This document shows, piece by piece, positions 27,273 to 36,951 of a stretch of DNA of 47,638 nt. The stretch covers positions 40,001 to 87,638 of the forward strand of contig JALBVE010000001.1 of NCBI GenBank assembly GCA_025050575.1. Direction: 5' to 3'. The stretch is from Candidatus Devosia symbiotica (GTDB lineage Bacteria; Pseudomonadota; Alphaproteobacteria; Rhizobiales; Devosiaceae). The notes beneath the pieces are model-generated. The model made no database searches. It saw nothing but the letters and a program-made list of their open reading frames with translations, and was not told where the DNA came from. Numbering within the stretch: the first letter of the stretch is position 1; each line of letters begins with the position of its first letter. A program made the position numbers and the translations under genes.

Positions 27273-29096
27273 ATGACAGACCAGGCCGTTCCGGTTCAGG
27301 CCGATTCCAGCAAGACCCAGAGTGCAGCCGCGGCGACGCCACGCAAGCTACAGCCGCTGCGGCGCTTGCTGCCCTTCATTCTGAAATATCCGGTTCGGTT
27401 ATCCTTTACCGTGCTGTTCCTACTGATTTCGGCGGTGTCGTCGCTGTCCATTCCGGCGGTACTCGGCGGGGCGATCGACGAGGGGTTTATCGAGCAGAAC
27501 CTGGAAAATGTAGGTCGCTATGGTTGGTTGATTGTGGGCATTGCCGCCATCATGGCTGTGGCCAGCGGGGCGCGATTCTACTTCATTTCCGTGATTGGCG
27601 AACGGGTGCTGGCCGATCTGCGGCAGGCCGCGTTTGTGCATCTGCTGCGGCTTGATGCGCGCTATTTCGATACCAATCGGGTCGGCGAATTGACCAGTCG
27701 GCTCAACGGCGACGTGGCGGTGATCCGCAATGCCGTCGGTTCGAGCTTTTCTCTAGCCCTGCGCTCGATGGTCACCATTATCGGCGCGCTGATCATGATG
27801 TTCCTGACCAGCCCGGTGTTGACACTGGCTGTGGTTATCGCGGCGCCGGCCCTGCTGCTGCCGCTGATCGCCTATTCGCGCCGGTTGCGCGGCATGTCGC
27901 GGCGGACTCAGGATGCGCTGGCCGATCTGTCGGCGATGGCCACCGAGATGCTAGGCGCTACCCGCACTGTCAAATCGTTCACCCAGGAAAACACCCAGGC
28001 TGCCATCTACGATGTACGCAGCGAAGACAGCTATCAGGCCGAAGTCCGCCGGCTGGGCGCGCGCTCGATGCTGGTGGGCATGGTGATCTTTCTGGGCGCA
28101 TCGGCGGTGGTGTTTCTGGTCTGGTGGGGCGCCCGCTCGGTGTTTGCTGGTACGGTGACGGCTGGTCAGCTAACGCAGTTTCTAGTCTATGCGCTGATGG
28201 CCTCGGGCGCGCTGACCAATGTCAGCGAAGTACTGGGCATCCTGCAGACCGTGGCGGGGGCGACCGAGCGGCTGACCGAAATTCTTGATACTGAAGCGTC
28301 CATTATCGACCCGGTTAATCCGGTGGCGCTGCCGGTGCCGGCGCTAGGAACGGTGGCCTTCGAGCATGTCGATTTCGGCTATCAATCCAGCGGTTTTGAA
28401 CGTGTGCTGACCGATTTGAGCTTTACCGTGGGACTGGGCGAAACCGTCGCTCTGGTCGGCCCTTCCGGCTCGGGCAAGTCGACCACACTGTCGCTGCTGC
28501 AGCGGTTTTACGATGTAGTTGCTGGGACGATCCGCGTCGATGGCATCGATATTCGTGATGTGCGGCTGGAAGAATTGCGCCAGCGCTTCGCCTATGTCGA
28601 GCAGGAGCCGACGATCTTTGCCAGTACGATTGCCGACAATATTCGGTTCGGCAAGCCCGAGGCGAGCCAGGCTGAGGTTTGGGCAGCAGCCAAGGCTGCC
28701 CTGGTGCATGATTTTGTCATGGAACTGCCGCTCGGCTATGACACGATTGTCGGCGAGCGTGGCGTCATGCTGTCGGGCGGACAGAAGCAGCGGCTGGCGA
28801 TTGCCCGCGCTATCCTAAAAAATGCGCCGATCCTGTTGCTTGACGAGGCCACCAGCGCATTAGACGCCCAGAGCGAGCGGTTTGTGCAGATCGCGCTGGA
28901 GCATCTGATGAAGGGGCGCACCACGCTGGTGATCGCGCATCGACTAGCCACGATCCGCGATGCTGATAAGATCCTGGTGCTCGATGGCGGTCGGATCATC
29001 GACCAGGGCACGCACGACCAATTGGTCGCCAAGGGAGGACGTTACGCCGAACTCGCCAAGCTGCAATTCCGGCTGGACGATATGCCGGCGGCTTGA
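27273..29096 (+). CDS. ABC exporter, fused membrane and ATPase domains (MsbA-like)
   Basis: 607 residues from ATG 27273 (an in-frame extension upstream is unlikely). Residues about 30-320 carry six membrane helices of a type IV ABC exporter with the coupling segment YFDTNRVGELTSRLNGDVAV. Residues about 350-600 are the ATPase: Walker A GPSGSGKST, Q-loop VEQEPTIFASTIADNIRFG, signature LSGGQ, Walker B ILLLDEATSALD and switch IAHRL. It probably works as a homodimer exporting a lipid or another hydrophobic substrate, which cannot be read from the sequence. In relatives it is a usual neighbour of rpmE. Intact. Confidence 0.93.
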   Translation: MTDQAVPVQADSSKTQSAAAATPRKLQPLRRLLPFILKYPVRLSFTVLFLLISAVSSLSIPAVLGGAIDEGFIEQNLENVGRYGWLIVGIAAIMAVASGARFYFISVIGERVLADLRQAAFVHLLRLDARYFDTNRVGELTSRLNGDVAVIRNAVGSSFSLALRSMVTIIGALIMMFLTSPVLTLAVVIAAPALLLPLIAYSRRLRGMSRRTQDALADLSAMATEMLGATRTVKSFTQENTQAAIYDVRSEDSYQAEVRRLGARSMLVGMVIFLGASAVVFLVWWGARSVFAGTVTAGQLTQFLVYALMASGALTNVSEVLGILQTVAGATERLTEILDTEASIIDPVNPVALPVPALGTVAFEHVDFGYQSSGFERVLTDLSFTVGLGETVALVGPSGSGKSTTLSLLQRFYDVVAGTIRVDGIDIRDVRLEELRQRFAYVEQEPTIFASTIADNIRFGKPEASQAEVWAAAKAALVHDFVMELPLGYDTIVGERGVMLSGGQKQRLAIARAILKNAPILLLDEATSALDAQSERFVQIALEHLMKGRTTLVIAHRLATIRDADKILVLDGGRIIDQGTHDQLVAKGGRYAELAKLQFRLDDMPAA

Positions 29097-29101
29097 GCCG
29101 A

Positions 29102-29906
29102 TCAGCCTTCGGTCAGCTTGAATTCGATGCGACGGTTGCAACAGTAGGCTTCGTCGATATCGGCGAGATCGAGCGGGGTGAACTCGCCAAAACTAGCGGC
29201 GATTAGCCTGTTGGGCGAGACGCCCTTGCTGACCAGATATTATGCCACCGAAATCGCCCTGGCTGCCGACAGCCCCCAATTGGAGAGGAAGCGCGCATTG
29301 TTGATCGGGCAACGATCGATATGGCCGTCAATGCGCAGCACCCAGTTGATGTCGGTCGGGATCTCGGTTTCGAGCTGCAGGATGGCGTTGGCTAGGGCAT
29401 CAAGATCGGGCAGACCTGCGGTCTGCACGTCGGCCTAGCCGGCCCAGAACAGCACCTTGGACTGGAACACGAAGCGGTCGCCGACGACCCGCACATCGGC
29501 GCAGCCTTCGAGAATCTGCCGCAGGTGACCAAAGAAGTCGGAACGATAGCGGGTGAGGTCCTGCACGCGCTGGGCCAGCGCAACATTAAGGATGCCGGCG
29601 AACTGGCTATTAGGCTGACGTTTTCGTCCTGGGCGCTGCCAGGGGTGGCGGTCAGGGTGGCGATTTGGCTGGTCAGATCGTCAAAATTTGCGTGTTCGAG
29701 CTGCAATAGATTGGTCAGTTCTGTGATCTGGCTGTTGAGGTAGGTCAAAGCGATGTCGCACCCCTGCAGCTCCTAATCTAGAAAGAACTGGGTTAGTATG
29801 AACAGGCTGAGCATAAGATGATCACCAGCAGCAGGCTGGACAGGGCGTCGACAAAATCGGGCCAGCAATTGGCCTCGATGTGCCGACGGGAACGGGCTCC
29901 TGGCAT
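29102..29906 (-). pseudogene. Relic of OmpA/MotB-like peptidoglycan-binding membrane protein
   Basis: ATG at 29906 begins MPGARSRRHIEANCWPDFVD and a membrane helix (ALSSLLLVIIL), broken by a frameshift and a TAG soon after. A coiled-coil segment (TYLNSQITELTNLLQLEHAN) follows. The OmpA-like domain is split by a TAG at 29435-29437, then DINWVLRIDGHIDRCPINNA, GVSPNRLIAASFGEFTP and CCNRRIEFKLTEG to the stop. The pairing with a MotA/TolQ-like relic 5 bases upstream means the two once formed a stator- or Tol-like complex. Both are broken. Confidence 0.82.
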
Positions 29907-29910
29907 GGGC

Positions 29911-30900
29911 CTAGTTCCGCCGCTCGTTGTCGGCCTGATTTAACACGGCATCGATTAGTTCGCCCAATTTGCGATTGGTTGCATCCTGCTCGTCGAGCTG
30001 CTTGCGCAGATCGTTCTGCTCGATGCGAATATGCTTGACTATGCCATCAATGCCGCGTGCCAGCTCGGCCATGGCACGAATGGCGTTCTGGCTGGAATTC
30101 TGGTTCTGCATGGAGCTGCCAAGCTTGTCGAACATGGCCTGCATTTCCACCCCCTCCCCTGGCATTAGCCAGCATGGCGCTGACCAGGTGATACAGTTCG
30201 GTCATGGACGTCATCCAATCTTCGAGATCGACATAGAAGGCTTTCTGGGCCTGACTGGTCTGGAGATCAAGAAAACCCAGACCAGCGAGCCGGCAAGGCC
30301 GAATAGCGAGGACGAGAAGGCGATGCTCATGCCGGCCAGCGGCGCGGTCAGTCCTTCCTTGAGATTGAAAAACAGGGCGGCAGAGTCTCTGGCGGTGACA
30401 TCAAGCTGGTTGATGACGCCGGCAACTGAAGTCACGGTTTGCAATAGGCCGTAAAAAGTCCTCATCAGGCCCAGAAAGACAAGTAGCCCGGTCAGATAGC
30501 GCGAGGTGTCCTTGGCTTCGTCCAGTCGATTGCCAACGCTGTCCAGGATCGAGTGCATTGAGGACGGGGCGATCACTGCCTCGCCGATCCGCTCGCGCAG
30601 AATGCCGGCGACCGGGGCCAGCAAGACGGGCGCGCACACATTGATGGAGGTGCCGTCCTGCAGGGAATTGATCTATTTGACTTCGAGGAAGAGCCGCGCA
30701 ACCTGACGGATACTCAGAAAGATGCCGACGTCTAGGCCGAAGAAGATCATCGCGTTGATGAAGGGATTAGCCCAGAAAAATGTCGTTATCGTACTGAATA
30801 GGATGGTGCCAACAAGCGCGACGAGCACCAAGAAAATCATAATCTTGATCAGATAAACAGTGGGACTGGCAAGGTGGTAGGGATCGTAGCCTTGCGTCAT
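29911..30900 (-). pseudogene. Relic of MotA/TolQ/ExbB-family proton channel protein
   Basis: From ATG 30900 the frame reads YHLASPTVYLIKIMIFLVLV with membrane helices and then FLSIRQVARLFLEVK and a TAG at 30673. It continues in frame as VCAPVLLAPVAGILRERIGE, YLTGLLVFLGLMRTFYGLLQ and VTSVAGVINQLDVTARDSAA, the MotA/TolQ-type core, with further breaks near 30205 and 30160. The C-terminus is a long coiled coil (IEQNDLRKQLDEQDATNRKL). In Hyphomicrobiales this gene is normally annotated as a MotA-like protein and is followed by an OmpA-like gene, as here. No complete product is possible. Confidence 0.8.
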
Positions 30901-31100
30901 ATCTGCCTGAACCTTGCCTTATACGCGCAAATCACTGCGTTCCAGACTAGTCAGACCTTAGTTGTGGAGCAATGCAAAAGGTTAACGGCTAGGCTAGATC
31001 GACCGGGCGAATTTGCCCGCTTGGAAGGCTATGCCTGATGTTGCGGAACCTGACTTCATGTAATGGGCGCCGGTGCTCGAGCTATTAAGACCGCCTGTAG

Positions 31101-31895
31101 TTACTGGATGCCCCGGAGTTCCTTGAGCAGGGCTGGCTGCAGAGTCTCGTTGCCGGCCACAATCTGGCCATTCCAAACCGAGCCGGTGCTGCCAGCAAAG
31201 TCTGAGACGAAGCCACCGGCTTCCTTGACTATTAGCAAGCCCGGCGCGACCCCCCAGGGGGCCAGGCCGATTTCCCAGAGGGCGTCATAGCGGCCGGCGG
31301 CCAGCCACGCCATGTCAATGGCAATCGAGCCGGAGCGGCGAATACCGGCGACGGCCGGGTTGATATGGGCCAGCTGGCGCAATTGCAGGCCATCATTGTT
31401 GGTGCCCTGCGTCTTGATGCCGATGCAGACCACGGCGTCAGACAGGCTGCGACGGCCGGCTACGCGCAGGCGCTTGCGATCGTTGAGCCAGGTGCCACCG
31501 CCCTTTTCGGCGGTGTAGAGCTCATCGAGCACCGGATTGTAGATCACCGCGGCGACGATCTCATTAGCGCGCTCGAGTGCGACGGCCACACCAAACAGGG
31601 GGATAGAATGCAGGAAATTAGTGGTGCCATCAAGCGGATCGACGATCCAGCGGTGCTGGCCATCGGTGCCGGCGACTTCGCCGCTCTCTTCTATCAGAAA
31701 GGCATAAGTGGGACGCGCCTTCTGCAGTTCGGTGAAGATGATCTGTTCGGCGCGCAAATCGGCCTTGGAGACGAAGTCGGCCGGGCCCTTGCGGGAGACC
31801 TGCAGGTTTTCGATTTCGTTGAAGTCCTTGGTCAGCGATTTGCCGGCCTTGATGGCTGCGCTGACCATGACATTGAGGATTGCAGAACGTGCCAT
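31101..31895 (-). CDS. suhB: Inositol monophosphatase family protein (SuhB-like), altered metal site
   Basis: 264 residues, full length. The EESGE and WIVDPLDGTTNFLHSIP motifs that bind the first metals and phosphate are intact. The third hallmark, normally WDxAAG, reads PWGVAPG here (31233-31253, minus strand): the metal-ligand Asp is Gly. This should strongly reduce or abolish phosphatase activity, although SuhB also has non-catalytic roles in transcription and ribosome assembly in some bacteria. ATG at 31895 lies 2 bases after the efp stop, so efp-suhB are one operon. Confidence 0.88.
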   Translation of the reverse strand: MARSAILNVMVSAAIKAGKSLTKDFNEIENLQVSRKGPADFVSKADLRAEQIIFTELQKARPTYAFLIEESGEVAGTDGQHRWIVDPLDGTTNFLHSIPLFGVAVALERANEIVAAVIYNPVLDELYTAEKGGGTWLNDRKRLRVAGRRSLSDAVVCIGIKTQGTNNDGLQLRQLAHINPAVAGIRRSGSIAIDMAWLAAGRYDALWEIGLAPWGVAPGLLIVKEAGGFVSDFAGSTGSVWNGQIVAGNETLQPALLKELRGIQ

Positions 31896-31897
31896 TG

Positions 31898-32464
31898 TCA
31901 GTCCGCCCGACGCAAATAGGTGGTTTCGGTGGTGTCGACGACGATGCGTTCGCCAACTGCGATAAAGGGTGGCACCATGACCTTGAGGCCGTTGCCGACC
32001 TTGGCGGGCTTGAACTGGTTGGAGGCCGTCTGACCCTTGGTCACTGGATCGGCCTCGATCACTTCAAGCACAACATTGGGCGGAAAGCGGACGCCAAGCG
32101 GGGTGTCCTCGTGCATTTCTAGGGTGATCTTCATGCCGTCCGAGAGGAAGGCAGCGCGTTCGCCGACAAAATCCTTGGCTAGTTCGACCTGCTCGTAGCT
32201 CTGCTGATCCATGAAGACCAGGCTGTCGCTCTGCTCGTAGAGATAGGTGAAGTCGCGGAATTCGAGCTCCACCTGCTCGACAGTTTCGGCTGAGCGGAAT
32301 CGCTCATTGAGCTTTGTGCCGGTCAGGATTGTCTTGAGTTCGACCTGGGCATAGGCGCCGCCCTTACCGGGCTTGACGTGATCGACCTTGACGGCAACCC
32401 AGAGGTGGTCCTGGTGGTTGATGACGAAGCCGGGGCGGATTTCATTGCCGTTGATCTTGGCCAT
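31898..32464 (-). CDS. efp: Elongation factor P
   Basis: 188 residues. [20 protein letters not shown] opens domain I; the tip loop [11 protein letters not shown] carries the conserved Lys of the family, which would be the modification site. Domain III ends [17 protein letters not shown]. It rescues ribosomes stalled at polyproline. No EpmA/EpmB modification gene is visible in the window. Start at the ATG in 32462-32464. Confidence 0.96.
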   Translation of the reverse strand: MAKINGNEIRPGFVINHQDHLWVAVKVDHVKPGKGGAYAQVELKTILTGTKLNERFRSAETVEQVELEFRDFTYLYEQSDSLVFMDQQSYEQVELAKDFVGERAAFLSDGMKITLEMHEDTPLGVRFPPNVVLEVIEADPVTKGQTASNQFKPAKVGNGLKVMVPPFIAVGERIVVDTTETTYLRRAD

Positions 32465-32587
32465 GCGGGTGGGTGCTTTCGAGTGGGCAAACTATTGGAG
32501 CGGGCCACGCGCGCTGGATGCGGCTTAGCCAAAGGTTGATTGGGCTGATGGGCATAACGGACTTATTGCCCCAGAACGCGGGTCGGT

Positions 32588-33706
32588 TCAAGGGTTTTGC
32601 GGATCTGTCGCTGTGGCCGGGGCTGGAGCCTCGATATCAGACGAGTCAGCAGGCGCCGGGATTTGGCTAGTTAGCATCTGTATGGAAGGGATTTCGAAGA
32701 TGGTCTGGATGTTGGGCACCGTCTCCGCTGTTGGCACGGTGGAGGGCCAGAAGCGGGCGCGCTCCTCGGCGGCAGCCAGATCCTCCGCGGGGATGGAGAT
32801 CAACAGCCGGTCCAGGGAGGGATCGTTTAGACCTTGACGCCGCGATAGCGCGCGCCACATTGCTGCTTCCTGGAGATCAAGAGGCGCGCCTTCGCCAACG
32901 GCGAGCAGTTTGGCATAGCGATTTTGTGCCACGGCGTTGCCGGCGTCGGCGGCGCGCGCGTACCAGATCACGGCAGCTTCGACATCCTTGTCGATCACTT
33001 GACCCAGATAGAGCAGGGTGGCGTAGTCGACCTGGGCGGCAATCAGGTTCTGCGCTGCGGCCATTTTAATATAGCGCGCGCCCTCCTTGGGGTCAGGCGG
33101 AATGCCGGCGCCTTCGATCAATATGGTGCCATAATCATATTGGGCTTCGGCCAGGCCAGCATCGGCAGCCTCCAGCATTAGGGCGGCGGCGGTGCTCAGG
33201 CTAGGCGCGGCATAGATGCCCTCAACATGGAGCAGTGCCAGATTGTATTTGGCCGAGATATTGCCGGCCTGAGCTGCCTTTTTGAACAGATCAGCGGCGC
33301 GGGCCCGGTTCTTAGGTACACCGATACCATCCTGATAGAGCAGGGCTAGTTCGAAACTGGCGAGGATATCGCCATTGTCCGAGGCCAACTGATACCAATT
33401 GGCAGCGCGCTGGTCGTTCTCCGCCACGCCCAGCCCCTTGGCATAGATCTCGGCAATCAGGGTCTGAGCGGCCGCGTCGCCCTGACCGGCGCGGGGCAGG
33501 GCGAATTCCAGAGCGGTTAGGTAATAACCGCGCTGGAAGGCGCCAAAGGCTATGTCTGTGGGAACACGGGGGCCGAAGATCTGATCGCTGATACGCTTGG
33601 CCGGGCCTTCGGGGGGCGTCTCGGTCGCGGCAGTTTCCTGGGCCAGAGCTGGCAGGGGCAGCAACATGGCCAGCAGTGCAAGATAGATGAATCGCTGCTT
33701 GATCAT
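32588..33706 (-). CDS. Sel1-repeat (TPR-like) exported protein
   Basis: 372 residues. A signal peptide (FIYLALLAMLLPLPALAQ, cleavage near residue 22) is followed by about six Sel1-like repeats between residues 70 and 290, recognised by phrases such as AEIYAKGLGVAENDQRAANW, LALLYQDGIGVPKNRARAAD and YATLLYLGQVIDKDVEAAVI. The last 60 residues are a Pro/Ala-rich tail. Such proteins act as periplasmic scaffolds; the partner is unknown. The ATG overlaps the stop of the upstream ThiE-like gene by four bases (ATGA), so the two are translationally coupled. Confidence 0.88.
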   Translation of the reverse strand: MIKQRFIYLALLAMLLPLPALAQETAATETPPEGPAKRISDQIFGPRVPTDIAFGAFQRGYYLTALEFALPRAGQGDAAAQTLIAEIYAKGLGVAENDQRAANWYQLASDNGDILASFELALLYQDGIGVPKNRARAADLFKKAAQAGNISAKYNLALLHVEGIYAAPSLSTAAALMLEAADAGLAEAQYDYGTILIEGAGIPPDPKEGARYIKMAAAQNLIAAQVDYATLLYLGQVIDKDVEAAVIWYARAADAGNAVAQNRYAKLLAVGEGAPLDLQEAAMWRALSRRQGLNDPSLDRLLISIPAEDLAAAEERARFWPSTVPTAETVPNIQTIFEIPSIQMLTSQIPAPADSSDIEAPAPATATDPQNP

Positions 33707-34344
33707 TTGGCGTTCAGCGCGGCGTTGATGGCGCTAGCGGCAGCTACTGGATCGGGAGCCGACCAGATGGAGTTGGACAGCGCCAGAAATTCTGCGCCGC
33801 GCGGGTCGACTGCCGGGGTGGCGGCGGGGTTGCTGAGGACGGCGGGGATTTCAAAGATCGCCGCCCACCATTCAGCAAGGTCAGCGGCACTGGCGTCGCT
33901 GCTGCCAGCGAGCGAGCCGAAGAACACATAGTCGACATCCATTTCGCCGATTGTCATGGCGTCGTGGCGGGTCAGCGCCGAGCTAGCGCCAACAATCATG
34001 GCTGGCTTAACCGCGGCGACAGCGGCCTTGACGGCAGCCGGTCCGCCATTCACATGGACCCCATCGGCACCGAGCCGGCTAGCCAGCGCTGCGTCGTCCT
34101 CAATCAGCACGGCGCAGCCCGCGCCCTGTCCGGCGGCCACCAGCCTGGTGGCAAAGCCAGCATGGGCGACATCATCGAGATTGCAGCGACGGACTAGCAG
34201 GGCGGAAAACTCGACAGCGTTCAATACGGCTAGCAGCGTCTGGGGAAAGCTCTGCGGATCGGCGGCTTCCGGGGTGATCAAATAAAGCTGCGGGGCCATG
34301 GTTCTCAATAACTCGACGCTGGTGCCCTCTGCTTGATTAGCCAT
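33703..34344 (-). CDS. Thiamine phosphate synthase-like (TENI/ThiE family), divergent
   Basis: 213 residues with a TIM-barrel pattern: MAPQLYLITPEAADPQSFPQ, VLIEDDAALASRLGADGVHV, IVGASSALTRHDAMTIGEMD and DYVFFGSLAGSSDASAADLA. These follow ThiE order, but several thiamine-phosphate synthase hallmarks are missing: the lRxK lysine region reads LLVRRCNL, the GQxD motif after GVHV is NGGP, and the IGG near the end is lost. It is therefore a family member of uncertain activity. Start at 34344; a later Met (MAPQ) is possible. It overlaps the Sel1 gene by four bases. Confidence 0.7.
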   Translation of the reverse strand: MANQAEGTSVELLRTMAPQLYLITPEAADPQSFPQTLLAVLNAVEFSALLVRRCNLDDVAHAGFATRLVAAGQGAGCAVLIEDDAALASRLGADGVHVNGGPAAVKAAVAAVKPAMIVGASSALTRHDAMTIGEMDVDYVFFGSLAGSSDASAADLAEWWAAIFEIPAVLSNPAATPAVDPRGAEFLALSNSIWSAPDPVAAASAINAALNAK

Positions 34345-34395
34345 TTTGGCGACAAAGAGGGAGTCTCTTCAATAGAGGAAGGAAAACAGCGGCGC

Positions 34396-34429
34396 AAAAA
34401 AATGCACGCCCTCGAGATGAGGACGCGCA
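34396..34429 (-). terminator. Terminator of fba
   Basis: On the minus strand an 11-bp stem TGCGCGTCCTC / GAGGGCGTGCA (two G-U pairs) with a 5-base loop is followed by TTTTTTT. It lies 34 bases after the fba stop. Confidence 0.88.
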
Positions 34430-34462
34430 TCAGTGGTGATATGTTGGGACTTCGGATAGAAC

Positions 34463-35491
34463 TCAGGCAGCGTGATCGAGTTCGCCGGTCCAGATGCCCA
34501 GCGCAGCCAGCGAATTCATGTGAGCGCGATGGGTGAAGGCGGCCTGGGCAAGCGGGAAGTTTTCACGGCGGCCGGCCCAGGTGCGCAGGGCGACATTCTG
34601 CAGCGCGCGGCCATAGGAGAAGGTCAGCGGCCAGGGCTTGCCAGCGATCTGGTTCATGGCCGACAGATGGGCGGTCGCTTCCTCATCAGTCTGGCCGCCA
34701 GACAGGAAGGCAATGCCGGGAACGGCAGCAGGAACATGTTCGCGCAGCACGGCCACGGTGCGGCGCGCGACTTCTTCAACCGAGAAGCGGTCGCGGGAAT
34801 TGACGCCGGGCAGGACCATATTGGGCTTGAGTAGTATGCCGCCGAGATCGACGCCGGCAAGGCGCAGTTCCTTGAAGGTGGCTTCGAGCACTTCGCCGGT
34901 CACCGCAGCGCAGCGTTCGAGTGAGTGGTTGCCTGGGTCGCCATCGCCAACCACTTCGGGTTCGACCACCGGCACGATGCCGGCTTCCTGGCAGAGGATG
35001 GCGTAACGGGCCAGGACATGGGCATTGGCACGGATATTGTTGCGGGTGGGCGCAACGTCATTGATGGTGATCACAGCGCGCCATTTGGCAAAGCCGGCGC
35101 CGTGATCGGCGTAGCGCACCAGGCGCTGGCGCAGACCATCGAGACCTTCGGTAATCTTTTCATTGTGCTCACCGGGCATGGGGAGGGCACCACGATCGAC
35201 CTTGATGCCCGGGATCACGTCAGCGTCGGCGAGAATAGAGCGGAAGGCGGTGCCGTCCGCGGCAGACTGTTCGAGCGTTTCTTCGGTGAGAATGACGCCG
35301 GAAATGTACTTGGTCATCGCTTCGGTGGAGCGGAACAGCATTTCGCGATAATCGCGGCGCAGGTCGAGCGAATTGGGCAAATTGATCTTGGCAAAGCGCT
35401 TGGCGATAGTGCCTTCGGATTCGTCGGCGGCAAGGATGCCCTTGCCGGACTCCATCAGTTTTTGAGCAATGGCATTGAGCGACTTCGTCAC
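34463..35491 (-). CDS. fba: Fructose-bisphosphate aldolase, class I
   Basis: 342 residues. KGILAADESEGTIAKRF near the start, NIRANAHVLARYAILCQEAG, VPVVEPEVV and the Schiff-base lysine in GGILLKPNMVLPGV are all present, and AFLSGGQTDEEATAHLSAMN completes the class I signature. It splits fructose 1,6-bisphosphate into DHAP and GAP or runs in reverse. The start is GTG at 35489-35491. It belongs to a minus-strand group tkt-gap-pgk-fba whose members are now separated by relics. Intact. Confidence 0.95.
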   Translation of the reverse strand: MTKSLNAIAQKLMESGKGILAADESEGTIAKRFAKINLPNSLDLRRDYREMLFRSTEAMTKYISGVILTEETLEQSAADGTAFRSILADADVIPGIKVDRGALPMPGEHNEKITEGLDGLRQRLVRYADHGAGFAKWRAVITINDVAPTRNNIRANAHVLARYAILCQEAGIVPVVEPEVVGDGDPGNHSLERCAAVTGEVLEATFKELRLAGVDLGGILLKPNMVLPGVNSRDRFSVEEVARRTVAVLREHVPAAVPGIAFLSGGQTDEEATAHLSAMNQIAGKPWPLTFSYGRALQNVALRTWAGRRENFPLAQAAFTHRAHMNSLAALGIWTGELDHAA

Positions 35492-35664
35492 AGCAGAACC
35501 TCGGACGTTGGAGTTGTGCCAATATTAGACTTTCGTTGCCGCCAATACGATTAGACCTAGGGTTATTAGACCAAAGGCGAATCTTATATGGAAGATGCGT
35601 CGCCGGGCTTAGTTCTGATCACCTTTTGTCCTAGGGTAGCACCAAATTCCCATAGCAATGGATG

Positions 35665-36452
35665 ATGAAGATGAGCACGAGCCTCTCGTGACCTTATAAT
35701 GACGGCCGTACGATTTCCCAGATCGGACTGGGCGTGTGGAAGGCAACTGACGAGACTGCCGCTACCACCGTTGCCAGTGCGCTGGCGGCGGGATACCGGC
35801 ACAGCGATACCGCCGCGATCTACGAGAATGAGGTGGGCGTTGGCCTTGGCATGGCGCAGTCCGATGTTGCGCGCGGCGATATCTTTCTGACCACTAAGCT
35901 GTGGAACGAGGCGCAGGGTTTTGATTCCACGCTCCGGGCGATGGACGTGAGTTTGAAACGTTTCAAGATCAACTATGTCGATCTCTATCTGATCCATTGG
36001 TCGTCGGCCTAGCGCGGCAAATTCATCGACACCTGGAAAGCGCTGATCCGTCTGCGCGAAGAGGGCAAGGTGCGCTCGATCGGGGTCTCCAATTTTGAAG
36101 GCGACTATATTGATCAGCTCATCGCCGAAACCGGGATGACGCTAGCGATCAACCAGATCCAGCTGCACCCGCTGTTCCAGCAGGCTACGATGCGGGCCAA
36201 GCACGCAAAGCTTGGCGTAGTCGCCGAGAGCTGGAGCCTGCGGGGTCAGGGCCAGCTTCTCGATAGATCAGTCTTCGGTACGATCGCCGCCTGGCATGAC
36301 AAAAGCACGGCGGAGGTGATTATTCGCTGGCATATCGAATTGGGGCTGGTGGTGATCCCTTTACCCTCAGCGGCGCCGATATGGCGGCCATTGCCGGGCT
36401 CAACAGGGCTAATGGCCGTATTGGTTCGGACCCGGTAATGGCGACGTTCTAG
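35665..36452 (+). pseudogene. Relic of aldo/keto reductase
   Basis: ATG at 35665 is followed in frame by TGA at 35689 and then ISQIGLGVWKATDETAATTV, SALAAGYRHSDTAAIYENEV (active-site Asp and Tyr), IFLTTKLWNEAQGFDSTLRA and VDLYLIHW, with TAG at 36010-36012. The frame goes on with IGVSNFEGDYIDQLI and INQIQLHPLFQQATMRAKH. Near 36360 an internal deletion removes the NADPH-binding KS..R segment after VVIP, and FTLSGADMAAIAGLNRANGR resumes in another frame to the stop at 36452. Three lesions; the reductase is lost. Confidence 0.88.
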
Positions 36453-36627
36453 GTCCAGTCCGCAAGGAGCTACCGGTTGGGATGTGGTGGTCTTGTCCGA
36501 GACAAGGGTGTTGCCCTAGTTTGCTGCTGATCGGCCAGTTGCGAGCCGAAATTCTGGTGCGTCTGGCCGCTTCGGTCTAAACCATCTATTGGAAGGCCAG
36601 ACCAGCTTGAGGAGGTTGATCGGCGCC

Positions 36628-36938
36628 TGTGTCGGAGCAGCAGGCTGCGAAGCGATTTTACACCGACGTGCTTGGCTTCAAGGTTATCCGCGACAATCCC
36701 ATGGGGCCTGGTCAGCAGTGAATCCAGGTTGGCCCCAAGGACGGATAAGCCTCGTTTACGCTAGTGGCTTGGTTTGGCATCATGCTGCCCGGGTCGCTGA
36801 CCAGCATCGTCTTGGAAGCCGCCGATATATTTGCCGAGGCCGCGCGGTTCGAGGCGCTTGGGCTGGCGATAAGCGATATCGAGAGCCAACCCTGGGGCAG
36901 TTCGCGCTGTTCAAAGACTCTGACTCGACTGAGACAGT
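36628..36938 (+). pseudogene. Relic of VOC (glyoxalase/bleomycin-resistance fold) protein
   Basis: EQQAAKRFYTDVLGFKVIRD and NPMGPGQQ are followed by TGA in place of Trp (36718-36720), IQVGPKDG and a TAA, then ASFTLVAWFG, ARFEALGLAISDIESQPWGQ and FALFKDSDS. The paired beta-alpha-beta-beta-beta modules of VOC proteins can be followed, but two stops and a lost start end the gene. It runs into the convergent end of pgk. The sequence between the AKR relic and here (36453-36627) holds no recognisable gene. Confidence 0.78.
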
Positions 36939-36951
36939 CGAGGCGGTCAGC

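Noticed and set aside
36453..36627. Possible ArsR-type regulator upstream of the VOC relic
   Set aside because: VOC genes are often paired with one, but the short frames here show no winged-helix pattern I can defend.
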